Source: Firmicutes bacterium AM41-11
GTDB taxonomy: Bacteria > Bacillota_I > Bacilli_A > Erysipelotrichales > Erysipelotrichaceae
Direction: 5' to 3'
NCBI GenBank assembly: GCA_003480165.1
Contig: QUIQ01000008.1
Location: forward strand, 1-64,000
Length of the DNA: 64,000 nt
The position numbers and the translations under genes were made by a program. Below are positions 51,848-60,191 of this stretch, in pieces (the first letter of the stretch is position 1; every line of letters starts with the position of its first letter). Under the pieces are notes generated by a model. That model did no database searches. It was given only the letters and a program-made list of their open reading frames with translations, and was not told the origin of the DNA.

Positions 51848-52138
51848 ATGAAGATACTGCTGAAAATATTGGTTGCTCCCTTTGCTTTAGCGTTGTCCCT
51901 TCTGGCGGCTCTGCTGGTGTTCCTGTTTGATATTTGTGCCGTCCTGCTGACGATTGCCTCTGTGATCCTGGCGGTGCTGGGTGTCGCTCTCTTTTTCACG
52001 CCGACGCCCATAGGCGGGATTGTATTTCTGTTTCTTGCCTTCCTTCTTTCGCCGTATGGACTGCAAGCGGCGGCGGGCTCCCTTCTTTGGGCGCTGGACG
52101 GAGGCAAATCCGCTCTGTACCGGTTTCTGGCAAGTTAA
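51848..52138 (+). CDS. CD1845-like small membrane protein
   Basis: The 96-residue protein is almost entirely hydrophobic, with about three membrane helices (LLAALLVFLFDICAVLLTIASVILAVLGVALFF; IGGIVFLFLAFLL). It resembles the CD1845 family of membrane proteins in Tn1549-like elements. AAAGGAGG precedes the ATG at 51848. It is the first gene of the relaxase transcript. Confidence 0.72.
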   Translation: MKILLKILVAPFALALSLLAALLVFLFDICAVLLTIASVILAVLGVALFFTPTPIGGIVFLFLAFLLSPYGLQAAAGSLLWALDGGKSALYRFLAS

Positions 52139-52142
52139 GCAG

Positions 52143-52165
52143 CCTCGGGCCATACTGGCCCGAAG
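52143..52165. repeat. ICE palindrome copy 14
   Basis: Arms CCTCGGGCCA and TGGCCCGAAG flank TAC, four bases after the stop of the membrane-protein gene. Confidence 0.92.
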
Positions 52166-52217
52166 TCGGGGCGGTCTGAATGGGCCGCCCCTTTCTCATG
52201 GAAAGGAGGAATGATTT

Positions 52218-53633
52218 TTGGCTACCACAACTTTGTTACAGCGCCATGCGGGCGAAGGCGAAACGATTGCTGAGGCTATCCGGGATTGTCTGGACTATGG
52301 CAAGGACCCGGAGAAAACAGAAAGCGGAAAGTATATCTCCGCTTATGAATGTGATCCGGCCACCGTGGCGGACGAGTTCCTTTTGGCAAAGGCCAGCTAT
52401 GCCGCTATGACGGGCCGGGAACAGAAGAAAGAAAATAATGTGCTGTGCTATCAGATACGACAATCCTTCTATCCGGGCGAGATCACCCCGAAGGAGGCGA
52501 ACCGTATCGGCTATGAGCTGGCTATGCGCTGGACAAAGGGGCGGCACGCTTTTATCGTTACCACGCACACCGATAAGCAGCACATCCATTGTCACATTTA
52601 TTACAACTCCACCACCCTTGACTGCACCCGGAAATTCCGAAATTTTTGGGGCTCCAGCTTCGCCCTTCGGCGGCTCTCTGACAGGCTGTGCCTTGAAAAC
52701 GGGCTGTCCATCGTGGAGAACCCGAAGCCCCGGAGCAAGAGCAAGTATCGGAACTATGGGGAGTGGCAGAAAGACCGGAAAGGGCCGCTTTCCTATCAGG
52801 ACCGACTGCGCCTTGCTATTGATACTGCGCTGGCGGAACGCCCCGCTGATCTGGACGAATTTCTCAATTTGATGAAGCGGGCCGGGTATGAGGTCAAGAC
52901 GGTTCGAGGCGGCGGTATCAGCTTCCGGCTGACCGGGCAGGGACAGGAACGCTTCACCCGTCTGCGTGCCTCCACGCTGGGGGACGGCTACGACTTGCAA
53001 GATGTTCTGTCCGCCATTGAGGGCAAAGAAAAACGCCCCGGGCGCTCGGAGCGGAAAATCAGTCTGGCGGTGGATATTCAAGCAAAGCTGGCTGCCGGTA
53101 AGGGGCCGGGATATGAACGCTGGGCGAAGGTATTTAACATTAAGCAGATGGCCGCCGCTCTTGCCTATATACAGGACAATAACCTGACCGATTATGAGCA
53201 GTTGGCGAAGAAAGCCACCGAGGCGGCAGACAGTTTCCATGTTATTTCCGAACAGGTCAAGCAGACGGAACAGGCCATGAAAACCAATGCCGGGCTAAAG
53301 GCCGCAACGGTTCAGTATGCCAAAACCCGCCCAGTCTTTGAGCAGTATAAGGCGACGAAGTACAGCCGGAAATTCCTTGCGGAGCATGAGGCCGACCTTG
53401 AACTGTACCGGGCTGCACAAGCGGAAATGCGCTCTCTGCTGGGCGGGGCGAAGCTCCCTAAAATGGATGTGCTGAAGGAGGAAGGCCGCAAGCTCACAGC
53501 AAAGAAAAAACAGCTCTATGGAGAATACCAGAAGGCACGACGGGATATGCAGGAGCTCGTCACGATCAAGGCGAACATTGACACTCTGATGGGCTACACC
53601 GAGCCGGGAAGAAAGCAGGAAAAGGAGCGTTAA
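52218..53633 (+). CDS. relaxase / mobilisation nuclease (MOBP-like)
   Basis: The 471-residue protein has the relaxase histidine triad in HTDKQHIHCHIYYN, an upstream catalytic tyrosine candidate near YECDPATVADEFLL, and a long helical C-terminal region. It nicks oriT and stays on the transferred strand. The start is TTG at 52218, eight bases after AAAGGAGG. It lies two genes after mobC and just before a hairpin-rich candidate oriT. Confidence 0.9.
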   Translation: MATTTLLQRHAGEGETIAEAIRDCLDYGKDPEKTESGKYISAYECDPATVADEFLLAKASYAAMTGREQKKENNVLCYQIRQSFYPGEITPKEANRIGYELAMRWTKGRHAFIVTTHTDKQHIHCHIYYNSTTLDCTRKFRNFWGSSFALRRLSDRLCLENGLSIVENPKPRSKSKYRNYGEWQKDRKGPLSYQDRLRLAIDTALAERPADLDEFLNLMKRAGYEVKTVRGGGISFRLTGQGQERFTRLRASTLGDGYDLQDVLSAIEGKEKRPGRSERKISLAVDIQAKLAAGKGPGYERWAKVFNIKQMAAALAYIQDNNLTDYEQLAKKATEAADSFHVISEQVKQTEQAMKTNAGLKAATVQYAKTRPVFEQYKATKYSRKFLAEHEADLELYRAAQAEMRSLLGGAKLPKMDVLKEEGRKLTAKKKQLYGEYQKARRDMQELVTIKANIDTLMGYTEPGRKQEKER

Positions 53634-53667
53634 GGTTATGAAAATAAGGAGCAAAGCGACGCTGACA

Positions 53668-53690
53668 CTTCGGGCCATGTTGGCCCGAAG
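53668..53690. repeat. ICE palindrome copy 15
   Basis: Perfect arms CTTCGGGCCA and TGGCCCGAAG flank TGT, 34 bases after the relaxase stop. It is the last copy before the cargo. Confidence 0.92.
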
Positions 53691-53694
53691 ATAC

Positions 53695-53780
53695 GGGTTT
53701 GGGGCGAGCCCCAACAAGCCGCCTTTGTGCCACTTGTGGCCACAGAGGCATTGCTTGCCACTTAGCGGCAGTCCCTAAAA
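53695..53780. other. candidate origin of transfer (hairpin-rich)
   Basis: Next to the relaxase gene, TTGGGGC-GA-GCCCCAA (53699-53714) is a perfect hairpin, and TGTGGCCACA nearby is a perfect palindrome. Origins of transfer usually lie beside the relaxase gene and contain such inverted repeats next to a nick site. No nick-site match is identified, so this is a guess from position and structure. Confidence 0.3.
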
Positions 53781-53802
53781 TGGCGCAAAAAAACAGAGGC
53801 CC

Positions 53803-54168
53803 TTATTCTGGAACCTCCGTTTCTCTGGCTTTCTTAATGCCCTCGGCTGTGGCTTCTATCACGACAAGCTCTTTTTCATTCATGGAGTTTAGAAGCACAT
53901 CAATATGCTTTCTGCAAGAGCTTGACCTTGCCCCTCCGTCCGCATGAATAAACTGGTCAACTGAAACGTCAAACATGGTAATGAGTTTAACAAAAAGGTC
54001 GAAGCTGGGATACTGACCTTTGTTCTCAATATTCATAATGGTACGGGAGTCACGGTCTACTAATTCCGCAACATAGGCTTGTGTCCAGCCCTTTTCTTCT
54101 CTGGCCCGTTTGAGAGCCGCCCCGAGGCCGTGAAAGTCAAACCTTCTTTCATTTTGGTTCATTCTCAT
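53803..54168 (-). CDS. XRE-family transcriptional regulator
   Basis: The 121-residue protein has a helix-turn-helix (LGAALKRAREEKGWTQAYVAELVDRDSRTIMNIENKGQYPSFDLFVKLITMFDVSVDQFI) and a short C-terminal domain. It is the only regulator of this kind in the element and is read opposite to the mobilisation genes and the cargo, as for an ICE repressor. The divergent spacer (54169-54315) holds its likely operator. Confidence 0.85.
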   Translation of the reverse strand: MRMNQNERRFDFHGLGAALKRAREEKGWTQAYVAELVDRDSRTIMNIENKGQYPSFDLFVKLITMFDVSVDQFIHADGGARSSSCRKHIDVLLNSMNEKELVVIEATAEGIKKARETEVPE

Positions 54169-54266
54169 ATCACCCTATATCATTGTACATTTCGGGTTGG
54201 ATTATGAGAATGTAATGGAATTTTACATGAAGTAGTATTTCATTTCATCAATATGCAGCCTCCAAC

Positions 54267-54295
54267 TTGTACTATTCGAGATAAAGAACTATAAT
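54267..54295 (+). promoter_or_regulatory. promoter of the cargo regulatory genes
   Basis: TTGTAC at 54267 and TATAAT at 54290 are 17 bases apart, about 20 bases before the small HTH gene. The spacer upstream contains inverted TTCTCATA/TATGAGAA elements. Confidence 0.65.
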
Positions 54296-54315
54296 GTACT
54301 CTGTGGAGGTGCGAA

Positions 54316-54504
54316 ATGGACTATATGACATTGAAAGAGGCCGCCGAGAAGTGGGGCGTGACACCTCGTAGGGTAAATTATTATTGTGCTGGTGGGCGTA
54401 TCCCCGGCGCTGTGAAGATGGCTGGTGTTTGGCTGATCCCAAAGAACGCAGAAAAGCCGATTGACGGAAGGACAAAACAAGGGAAGGGGTTGCACCATGA
54501 ATAA
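54316..54504 (+). CDS. small helix-turn-helix protein
   Basis: The 62-residue protein (MTLKEAAEKWGVTPRRVNYYCAGGRIPGAVKMAGVWLIPKNAEKP) is a MerR/excisionase-like DNA-binding domain. It overlaps the response regulator by eight bases, so it belongs to the cargo operon and not the recombinase, and it is more likely a regulator than an Xis. GGAGGTGCGAA precedes the ATG. Confidence 0.75.
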   Translation: MDYMTLKEAAEKWGVTPRRVNYYCAGGRIPGAVKMAGVWLIPKNAEKPIDGRTKQGKGLHHE

Positions 54505-55189
54505 AATCCTGATTATAGATGATGACAGAGAACTGTGCGCTTTGATTAAACGTAGCGTACAAGCAGAAAACATAGAAGCTGATTTTTGTAATACCGGAAA
54601 AGAGGGCTTACAAAAATTAAGAGAGCAGGAGTATCAGCTTGTGGTGCTGGATGTGATGATGCCCGGTATGGATGGCTTTGAAACGCTGGAAGAAATCCGC
54701 AAAGAGAACAGTCTGCCGATTTTGATGTTCACATCTAAAAATGACAGCATTTCTAAAGTACGGGGCTTACGAGCCGGGGCGGACGATTATCTGACAAAAC
54801 CGTTTGATATGGACGAACTGATTGCCCGTATTGCGTCCCTCATTCGCCGCTACACCCGTTTTAATCATCAAGCCGGAGCTGTGCAAAAACTGGATTTTGA
54901 CGGATTACAAATTGACCTTGAAAATCGTTCTGTTACGACGGAAAATGGCACTTTTGAACTTCCACCAAAGGAATTTGATCTGCTCCTGTACTGTGCAAAG
55001 CATCAAGGAAAAATTTTGACAAAACAGCAGATTTATGAGGAAGTTTGGGGCGAAGAATATTTCTATGACGACAGTAACATTATGGCGATCATCAGTCGGC
55101 TTCGTAAAAAATTAGAAGTCAATCCTTCAAGCCCAAAGTATATACAAACGGTCAAAGGGATTGGCTACCGGTTTAATAAGGAGGTGTAG
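54497..55189 (+). CDS. OmpR-family response regulator
   Basis: The 230-residue protein has a receiver domain (ILIIDDDRELC, VVLDVMMPGMDGFE with the phospho-Asp, ILMFTSKND, GADDYLTKPFD) and an OmpR winged helix ending IQTVKGIGYRFNKE. It pairs with the histidine kinase that starts five bases downstream and probably activates the ABC operon through the repeats at 56167-56210. Base composition is nearer the host than the ICE backbone. Confidence 0.94.
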   Translation: MNKILIIDDDRELCALIKRSVQAENIEADFCNTGKEGLQKLREQEYQLVVLDVMMPGMDGFETLEEIRKENSLPILMFTSKNDSISKVRGLRAGADDYLTKPFDMDELIARIASLIRRYTRFNHQAGAVQKLDFDGLQIDLENRSVTTENGTFELPPKEFDLLLYCAKHQGKILTKQQIYEEVWGEEYFYDDSNIMAIISRLRKKLEVNPSSPKYIQTVKGIGYRFNKEV

Positions 55190-55194
55190 CCAGC

Positions 55195-56112
55195 ATGGAA
55201 ATCATTGTTTTCTTGTCCATTGTGATTGCTGTTGTGGCTGTATTGACTTCCATCGTTCTCGTTCGGCGCGTAAAAAAACAAATAGCAGAAATGACCGATG
55301 TGCTGGTTGATGTGAAAAACGGAAATGGCAACCGGCGTATTCTGTCTGCAACAAATGAACTGACAGCACCTCTTGCCTATGAAATCAATGAGATCGTTGT
55401 GTCCTATGAAAGCAGACTTTCAACTGTACGGCAGACAGAAGAAACCAACCGCCAGCTTATGACGAGCCTTTCCCATGATGTTCGGACGCCCCTTACCACT
55501 CTGATTGGGTATCTTGACGCTGCACACAAAGGACTGGTCACAGGAAAAGACCGGGATGATTATATCGAAATCGCCCGCCGGAAAGCCCATGATTTGAAAG
55601 AATATATTGATGTACTCTTTGACTGGTTCAAGTTAAATTCCAACGAGTTTGCTTTGGAAATCCAGAGCGTTGAGGCCGCAGAGCTGACAAGAAATATCCT
55701 GATTGACTGGATACCGATTTTTGAGGATAAACAGGTTGATTATGACATTGATATTCCCGAACAGCCTGTCCGGGTAAAATTGGATATGGACAGCTATATG
55801 AGAATCATCAATAATCTCATTCAAAATGTAATCGCTCACAGCCATGCGAATAAAATCAAAATCGCCTTGTCAAAGAAGGAAAATAACATGGAACTGCTGT
55901 TGGCGGATAATGGAGTGGGAATCGAGAAAGAAGATTTGAAACACATTTTTGAACGGCTTTATAAGTGTGATAAAGGTCGGTCTGAAAAAGGCAGCGGTCT
56001 TGGTCTTTCTATTGTCCATCAGCTTGTAGAAAAGATGGGTGGAAGTATAACAGTTGAAAGTTTGCCGGGAAAAGGAACTGAATTTATGTTGCTTTTTCCT
56101 TTGGAGATTTAA
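55195..56112 (+). CDS. membrane histidine kinase
   Basis: The 305-residue protein has one N-terminal membrane helix (IIVFLSIVIAVVAVLTSIVLV) and no sizeable outer domain, a HisKA H-box SLSHDVRTPLTTL, N-box YMRIINNLIQNVIAHS and the GSGLGLSIVHQLVEKMGG ATP-lid. Kinases with short sensing regions often sense peptide antibiotics through an ABC transporter or the membrane itself. It ends at a strong terminator. Confidence 0.92.
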   Translation: MEIIVFLSIVIAVVAVLTSIVLVRRVKKQIAEMTDVLVDVKNGNGNRRILSATNELTAPLAYEINEIVVSYESRLSTVRQTEETNRQLMTSLSHDVRTPLTTLIGYLDAAHKGLVTGKDRDDYIEIARRKAHDLKEYIDVLFDWFKLNSNEFALEIQSVEAAELTRNILIDWIPIFEDKQVDYDIDIPEQPVRVKLDMDSYMRIINNLIQNVIAHSHANKIKIALSKKENNMELLLADNGVGIEKEDLKHIFERLYKCDKGRSEKGSGLGLSIVHQLVEKMGGSITVESLPGKGTEFMLLFPLEI

Positions 56113-56114
56113 GT

Positions 56115-56145
56115 GGGTTCCCGTCCTTATGACGGGAACCTTTGT
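56115..56145 (+). terminator. terminator after the histidine kinase
   Basis: GGTTCCCGTC pairs with GACGGGAACC and a short T run follows, isolating the regulator genes from the ABC operon. Confidence 0.85.
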
Positions 56146-56166
56146 CATTTTGCCGGATTTCAAATT

Positions 56167-56220
56167 GCAAGGTTAATGCAAGGTTGCGGCAAGGTTAATG
56201 CAAGGTTGGTGTGATAGAAT
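56167..56220 (+). promoter_or_regulatory. four 11-bp direct repeats and -10 box before the ABC operon
   Basis: GCAAGGTT recurs at 56167, 56178, 56189 and 56200, exactly 11 bases apart (tails AAT, GCG, AAT, GGT), followed by TAGAAT at 56215. No -35 hexamer is visible at the right distance. Direct repeats one helical turn apart beside a -10 box are typical OmpR-family activator sites. Binding by the neighbouring response regulator is inferred. Confidence 0.7.
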
Positions 56221-56246
56221 ACCTTACAGAACAGGAGGTTTTGAAT

Positions 56247-57173
56247 ATGGATACCAATTACATCATTGAAACAAAAAATCTGACGAAGCAATACGGCTCA
56301 CAAAAGAGTGTGGCTGACTTAAATATCCATGTGAAGCGTGGGAGAATTTATGGTCTGCTTGGCAGAAACGGAGCCGGAAAAACCACTACCATGAAAATGC
56401 TGTTGGGCTTAACGAAGCCGACTTCCGGAGAGGTCAAAATCTGGGGAAAGTCTTTACAGGGGAATGAAAAGAAGTTGCTGCCCCGTATTGGCAGTCTGAT
56501 CGAGTCCCCCGGCTTTTATCCCAATCTGACTGGCACAGAAAACCTGCGTATCTTTGCCACCCTACGGGGTGTACCAAACAATCATGCCGTCAAAGACGCT
56601 CTGGATCTGGTAGGACTGCCCTACAAAGATAAGAAGCTCTTTTCACAGTATTCCCTTGGCATGAAGCAACGGCTTGCCATCGCCCTTGCCGTGATGCACG
56701 ATCCGGAGCTTTTAATTTTGGATGAGCCGATCAACGGTCTCGATCCCATCGGTATTGCAGAAGTACGCTCCTTTATTCGGGAGCTCTGCGATGCAAGAGG
56801 AAAAACGATTCTGATTTCCAGTCACATTCTTTCGGAGATTTCTCTGCTGGCTGACGATATTGGAATTATCGACCACGGCGCGTTGCTGGAAGAAGAAAGC
56901 CTTGCTGAGCTGGAGCAAAAAAGCAGTAAGCATATCCGTTTTACACTCTCTGATACTGCACAGGCGGCAAGAATTTTGGAACGCAATTTCCATGAAAACC
57001 ATTTCTCCATACAGGATGACCATAATTTGCGCCTGCACAACTTGGAGCTGCCCGTAGGGAAAATTGTAACAGCCTTTGTAGAAAACGGATTGGAGGTATC
57101 GGAGGCGCATACTTGTGAAGAAAGTCTTGAAGATTACTTCAAGCGTGTGACAGGGGGCGAAGGAATTGCTTAA
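56247..57173 (+). CDS. ABC transporter ATP-binding protein (LanF/BcrA type)
   Basis: The 308-residue protein has Walker A LLGRNGAGKTTTMKMLLGL, signature YSLGMKQRLAIALAV, Walker B LLILDEPINGLDP and an H-loop SSHIL. The C-terminal 80 residues match BcrA/LanF-type ATPases of peptide-antibiotic exporters. AGGAGG precedes the ATG at 56247. Eight bases of overlap join it to the permease gene. Confidence 0.92.
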   Translation: MDTNYIIETKNLTKQYGSQKSVADLNIHVKRGRIYGLLGRNGAGKTTTMKMLLGLTKPTSGEVKIWGKSLQGNEKKLLPRIGSLIESPGFYPNLTGTENLRIFATLRGVPNNHAVKDALDLVGLPYKDKKLFSQYSLGMKQRLAIALAVMHDPELLILDEPINGLDPIGIAEVRSFIRELCDARGKTILISSHILSEISLLADDIGIIDHGALLEEESLAELEQKSSKHIRFTLSDTAQAARILERNFHENHFSIQDDHNLRLHNLELPVGKIVTAFVENGLEVSEAHTCEESLEDYFKRVTGGEGIA

Positions 57174-57960
57174 ACTAATCAAATGCGAATTTTTGAAATT
57201 AAAACGGAAGCCATTGGTATTTATTTCTCTGCTGCTTTCTGTTTTCATGCCATTGGCTTATGCTTTCTTTCTGGCAGATGTAAACACTGATGTGGATGCT
57301 GTAAATGGAGTGATGTCCAGCCTGTTCCAGCTCAGTGCCTATTTGCTTTTGATGCCGCTCCTTGTGATACTGGCTTCCAATCTGCTGTTTGAGGAGCTGG
57401 ACAATGACACACTAAAAAACCTTGTTACCATACCGATAAATAGAACCAAGTTGGTGCTGTCCAAGATGCTGGTTTTACTATTGTTTGCCGTTGGCTTTAT
57501 GGCAGTTGGAGGATTGGTAAATCTTGCGGTTTTGCTGTTTCAGGGCTGGGAGCCGGTTGGGTTTTGGACCTTGTTTGGCGTTGGGATAGAAGAAGGGCTG
57601 ATTATGTGGGTAGGCGCACTTCCATGTATCCTGCTCGTTGTTCTTCTTAATAAAAACTATATCGTGTCGGTCGTGATTACCTTTTTCTATACGACTGCAA
57701 ATTATATCCTTTCGATGAGCGATGCGTTCCTCACACAGCCTTTTGGTTTGAATATCGGAACCCTGTTTCCGGGACCGCTGGCTTTCCGCTGGACATTCCA
57801 ATTTTATGACCAAAGCCAGACCAGTGCGGAATTGGCAGACTTGTTGGAACGGATCAGTCCGTATTTCCTGAATAGTGTTCAGGTGTTCGGCGTGATTATT
57901 GTGGAAGCGATTGTATTTCTTGCGCTGATTGCGATGGTTTATCGGCGTCAGGAAATCTAA
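57166..57960 (+). CDS. ABC transporter permease (LanE/BcrB-like)
   Basis: The 264-residue protein starts LKLIKCEFLKLKRKPLVFISLLLSVFMPLAYAFFLADVN and has six membrane helices, with LFEELDNDTLKNLVTIPINRTKLVLSKM, the lantibiotic-permease pattern. It overlaps the ATPase gene and uses a TTG start preceded by GGGGCGAAGGAA. A second permease follows 12 bases later. Confidence 0.85.
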   Translation: MLKLIKCEFLKLKRKPLVFISLLLSVFMPLAYAFFLADVNTDVDAVNGVMSSLFQLSAYLLLMPLLVILASNLLFEELDNDTLKNLVTIPINRTKLVLSKMLVLLLFAVGFMAVGGLVNLAVLLFQGWEPVGFWTLFGVGIEEGLIMWVGALPCILLVVLLNKNYIVSVVITFFYTTANYILSMSDAFLTQPFGLNIGTLFPGPLAFRWTFQFYDQSQTSAELADLLERISPYFLNSVQVFGVIIVEAIVFLALIAMVYRRQEI

Positions 57961-57972
57961 GGGGGTGTAATT

Positions 57973-58788
57973 ATGTGGAATTTATTAAAAGCGGAATTGC
58001 TCAAGCTACGCCGGTGCCAAATACTTTGGGTGGGGCTGGTGGCACTTGCACTCTGTCCGTTGGTGCAATATGGGAGCCAGCTGATTGTGGAGGCGGAGTA
58101 CCGAAATCCAAACTATGATTTTTCCACTCTGTTTGAGAATGTTGTCTGGGGCAATACGCAGATGTTTTTTCCGATTTCACTGGTGATGATTGGCAGCTGG
58201 CTGATTGACAGAGAATCCACCCATGATACGCTGAAAAACATCATGACAATTCCTGTTTCCATGCCGAAAATGCTGGGAGCTAAGCTCTTTTGGGTCGGGA
58301 TTTTTGCAGTCCTGCTGGGAATATACAGCGTTGGCGTTACCTTGATTACTGGATTGACGGTTGGATTATCGGGACTGACAGTGGAAGTGTTTTTTCATGG
58401 AGGTACACAGATCGTGTTGGCAGCTCTGACGACCTATTTGGTCTGTATGCCGCTGATCTTGATTTTTGGGCAGATCCGAGGGGCATATCTGGGCGGTTCC
58501 ATTCTGGCGTTTTTCCTTGGATATAGCATGCTGTTCTTCAAAGGCGGTATCCTTGCCAGCATCTATCCGTTTTCTGCTGCGCTGATTTTAGTGGGCTTTG
58601 ACATGAGTGGATATGCAGGAACAACCACAGCCCCGAATCCTTTGCTGGCAGTCATTGGGGTTGGCATCATGGTTCTCTGGGCGGTGCTGTTGTTACTGAT
58701 GTCCAGTAACAAAAAAGAAATAAAATCCCGTAAACAGGCAAATTCCAAGGGAAAAGGAAAGTGTGCTGTACGCAGGAAAGGAAGGTGA
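57973..58788 (+). CDS. ABC transporter permease (LanG-like)
   Basis: The 271-residue protein has the same layout as its neighbour (WNLLKAELLKLRRCQILWVGLVALALCPLVQYG; DRESTHDTLKNIMTIPVSMPKMLGAKLFWV) and six membrane helices. One ATPase with two different permeases is the LanFEG arrangement for lantibiotic immunity, also seen in the C. difficile cprABC system. Confidence 0.85.
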   Translation: MWNLLKAELLKLRRCQILWVGLVALALCPLVQYGSQLIVEAEYRNPNYDFSTLFENVVWGNTQMFFPISLVMIGSWLIDRESTHDTLKNIMTIPVSMPKMLGAKLFWVGIFAVLLGIYSVGVTLITGLTVGLSGLTVEVFFHGGTQIVLAALTTYLVCMPLILIFGQIRGAYLGGSILAFFLGYSMLFFKGGILASIYPFSAALILVGFDMSGYAGTTTAPNPLLAVIGVGIMVLWAVLLLLMSSNKKEIKSRKQANSKGKGKCAVRRKGR

Positions 58789-58793
58789 TACCT

Positions 58794-59255
58794 GTGAAGA
58801 AAATAGTTCTATCATTATGCTTGATACTGTTGGGCGCTTCTGTGCTTTCCGGTTGTACAAAAGATGAAGTTCTCGATCAGTATAACAATATTGTTCAGTC
58901 TGCTGGTTCCATAGCACTTACCGGAAATTCATCCTTACAAGGTACGAAAGAAAAAGGAATTGATGATTATACAGGAAGCTATACAGCCAACTATGAGGAT
59001 TTTTCAGATACAGAGTATTTGTTCGGCGGAACTTCCATAAAGCGTGAAGCGGGTAAGGATCTGTCTATTGACTGCGCGCTGGAGGTTACGGACGGAACTG
59101 CAAAAGTATTTTGGATTTCTGGAGCTGATGAAGCAGTCACTTTGCTTGAAACAACCGGAACTTATAGTGACACAATTACACTTCCTGATGGTGGAAATTA
59201 TATCGGAATTGAATGCGAGAGTTTCACAGGAAGTATTGAATTAAATATTGAATAA
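58794..59255 (+). CDS. small lipoprotein of the ABC operon
   Basis: The 153-residue protein has a lipoprotein signal peptide with lipobox SVLSGC and a beta-rich body (DLSIDCALEVTDGTAKVFWISGADEAVTLLETTGTYSDTITLPDGGNYIGIECESFTGSIEL). It may be a LanI-like accessory for peptide binding, but I do not recognise a family. The start is GTG at 58794 after GGAAGGTG, and the longer open frame has no ribosome binding site. Confidence 0.72.
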   Translation: MKKIVLSLCLILLGASVLSGCTKDEVLDQYNNIVQSAGSIALTGNSSLQGTKEKGIDDYTGSYTANYEDFSDTEYLFGGTSIKREAGKDLSIDCALEVTDGTAKVFWISGADEAVTLLETTGTYSDTITLPDGGNYIGIECESFTGSIELNIE

Positions 59256-59322
59256 CATTCTGCCGGACGACGGCAAAAGAAAAAAAGCCGTCGTAGAGCA
59301 GACAATTTGACACGCCCATTTG

Positions 59323-59361
59323 AAACGGCGGCTTTGATTTTCAGAGCCGCCGTTTCTTTGC
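59323..59361 (+). terminator. terminator of the ABC operon
   Basis: AAACGGCGGCT pairs with AGCCGCCGTTT, followed by CTTT. Confidence 0.75.
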
Positions 59362-59388
59362 GTTTGCACAAACCAATGACGACTTGCA

Positions 59389-59436
59389 GGGACACGGTAG
59401 CCGATTGGAGGTTGATTTACCGTGTCCTTCTTTTTA
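59389..59436 (+). terminator. second terminator after the cargo
   Basis: GGACACGGTA pairs with TACCGTGTCC and a TTCTTTTT run follows; it may end transcription before the backbone resumes. Confidence 0.75.
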
Positions 59437-59599
59437 TTTCGCAGTACCCATGACCTGCACCAGCTAAAAAAAGCGTAACTCCCCCTCCGGGACAGTCTGG
59501 TTATGAATGTGAAATCAGACAATACATAAATGAATGTGTAATTTCATGCGTCCGTGTGGCTTCATGCCGCCCGGGCGCTTTTGCGTTCTTATGGGGCGG

Positions 59600-59622
59600 C
59601 TTCGGGTCATGTTGGCCCGAAG
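59600..59622. repeat. ICE palindrome copy 16
   Basis: Arms CTTCGGGTCA and TGGCCCGAAG flank TGT. It is the first copy after the cargo and lies upstream of the sigma-like gene. Confidence 0.9.
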
Positions 59623-59695
59623 TCATTCCCCGGTGCCGCTCCCCGCCTCCTTCGTTTCGGTCACTCGTCAACCAACAACCGAAACGGAGGTCAAT

Positions 59696-60118
59696 ATGGC
59701 TATTATCAATTTGCGGGACTATTACCCATTCTATACATCGGATTGCTTCATGGAAGTATCGGAAGAAGTTGCAGAAATGTTCAAAGAGTTTGATCGTAAA
59801 GAGGCTGCCTACCGGCTGCGTACATACCGCCACAAAGCCTACTATTCCCTTGATCGGGATGACGGGCTGGAGCATGAAGCTCTCTTTGTCGCCTTATCTC
59901 CCCATGAACTGTATGAGCGGAAAGTGACCATGCAGGAGCTTCATGCGGCGATTGCCAGTCTGCCGGACAAACAGGCAAAACGGATTTACGCTCATTTCAT
60001 TCTCGGCATGACCAAACAGGACATTGCTCGGGCAGAGGGCGTCCATGAAAAAGTGGTTCGTGTCGCAATCGAGCGAGGTCTGCGGCGCTTAGAAAAAATT
60101 TTGAAAAATTCTTTGTAA
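59696..60118 (+). CDS. sigma-70 region 4-like protein
   Basis: The 140-residue protein begins AIINLRDYYPFYTSDCFMEVSEEVAEMFKEFDRKEAAYRLRTYRHKAYYSLDRDDG and ends with a region 4 helix-turn-helix (IASLPDKQAKRIYAHFILGMTKQDIARAEGVHEKVVRVAIERGLRRLEKIL). Region 2 motifs are weak, so it could be a small sigma factor or an anti-/co-factor with a sigma-like HTH. It is a regular member of this ICE family. ACGGAGGTCAAT precedes the ATG. Confidence 0.78.
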   Translation: MAIINLRDYYPFYTSDCFMEVSEEVAEMFKEFDRKEAAYRLRTYRHKAYYSLDRDDGLEHEALFVALSPHELYERKVTMQELHAAIASLPDKQAKRIYAHFILGMTKQDIARAEGVHEKVVRVAIERGLRRLEKILKNSL

Positions 60119-60168
60119 GGCGTACCGATTTAGACCGGAAAATGAAATGGTTTATGAGAGGCAAAACA

Positions 60169-60191
60169 CTTCGGGTCACAATGACCCGAGG
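60169..60191. repeat. ICE palindrome copy 17
   Basis: Arms CTTCGGGTCA and TGACCCGAGG flank CAA. The variable eighth position differs on both arms from the common form (T and A), so pairing is kept. Confidence 0.9.

Larger units (their letters stand above)
59256..59695. other. spacer between the cargo and the sigma-like gene
   Basis: The stretch holds ACGACGGC/GCCGTCGT (59268-59294) without a T run, two good terminators (listed separately) and palindrome copy 16. From 59436 to 59599 I see no gene, promoter or repeat. Confidence 0.5.

Noticed and set aside
54316-54504. Small HTH protein as the ICE excisionase
   Set aside because: It overlaps the response regulator and lies in the cargo operon, 7 kb from the recombinase; a regulatory role is more likely, though not excluded.
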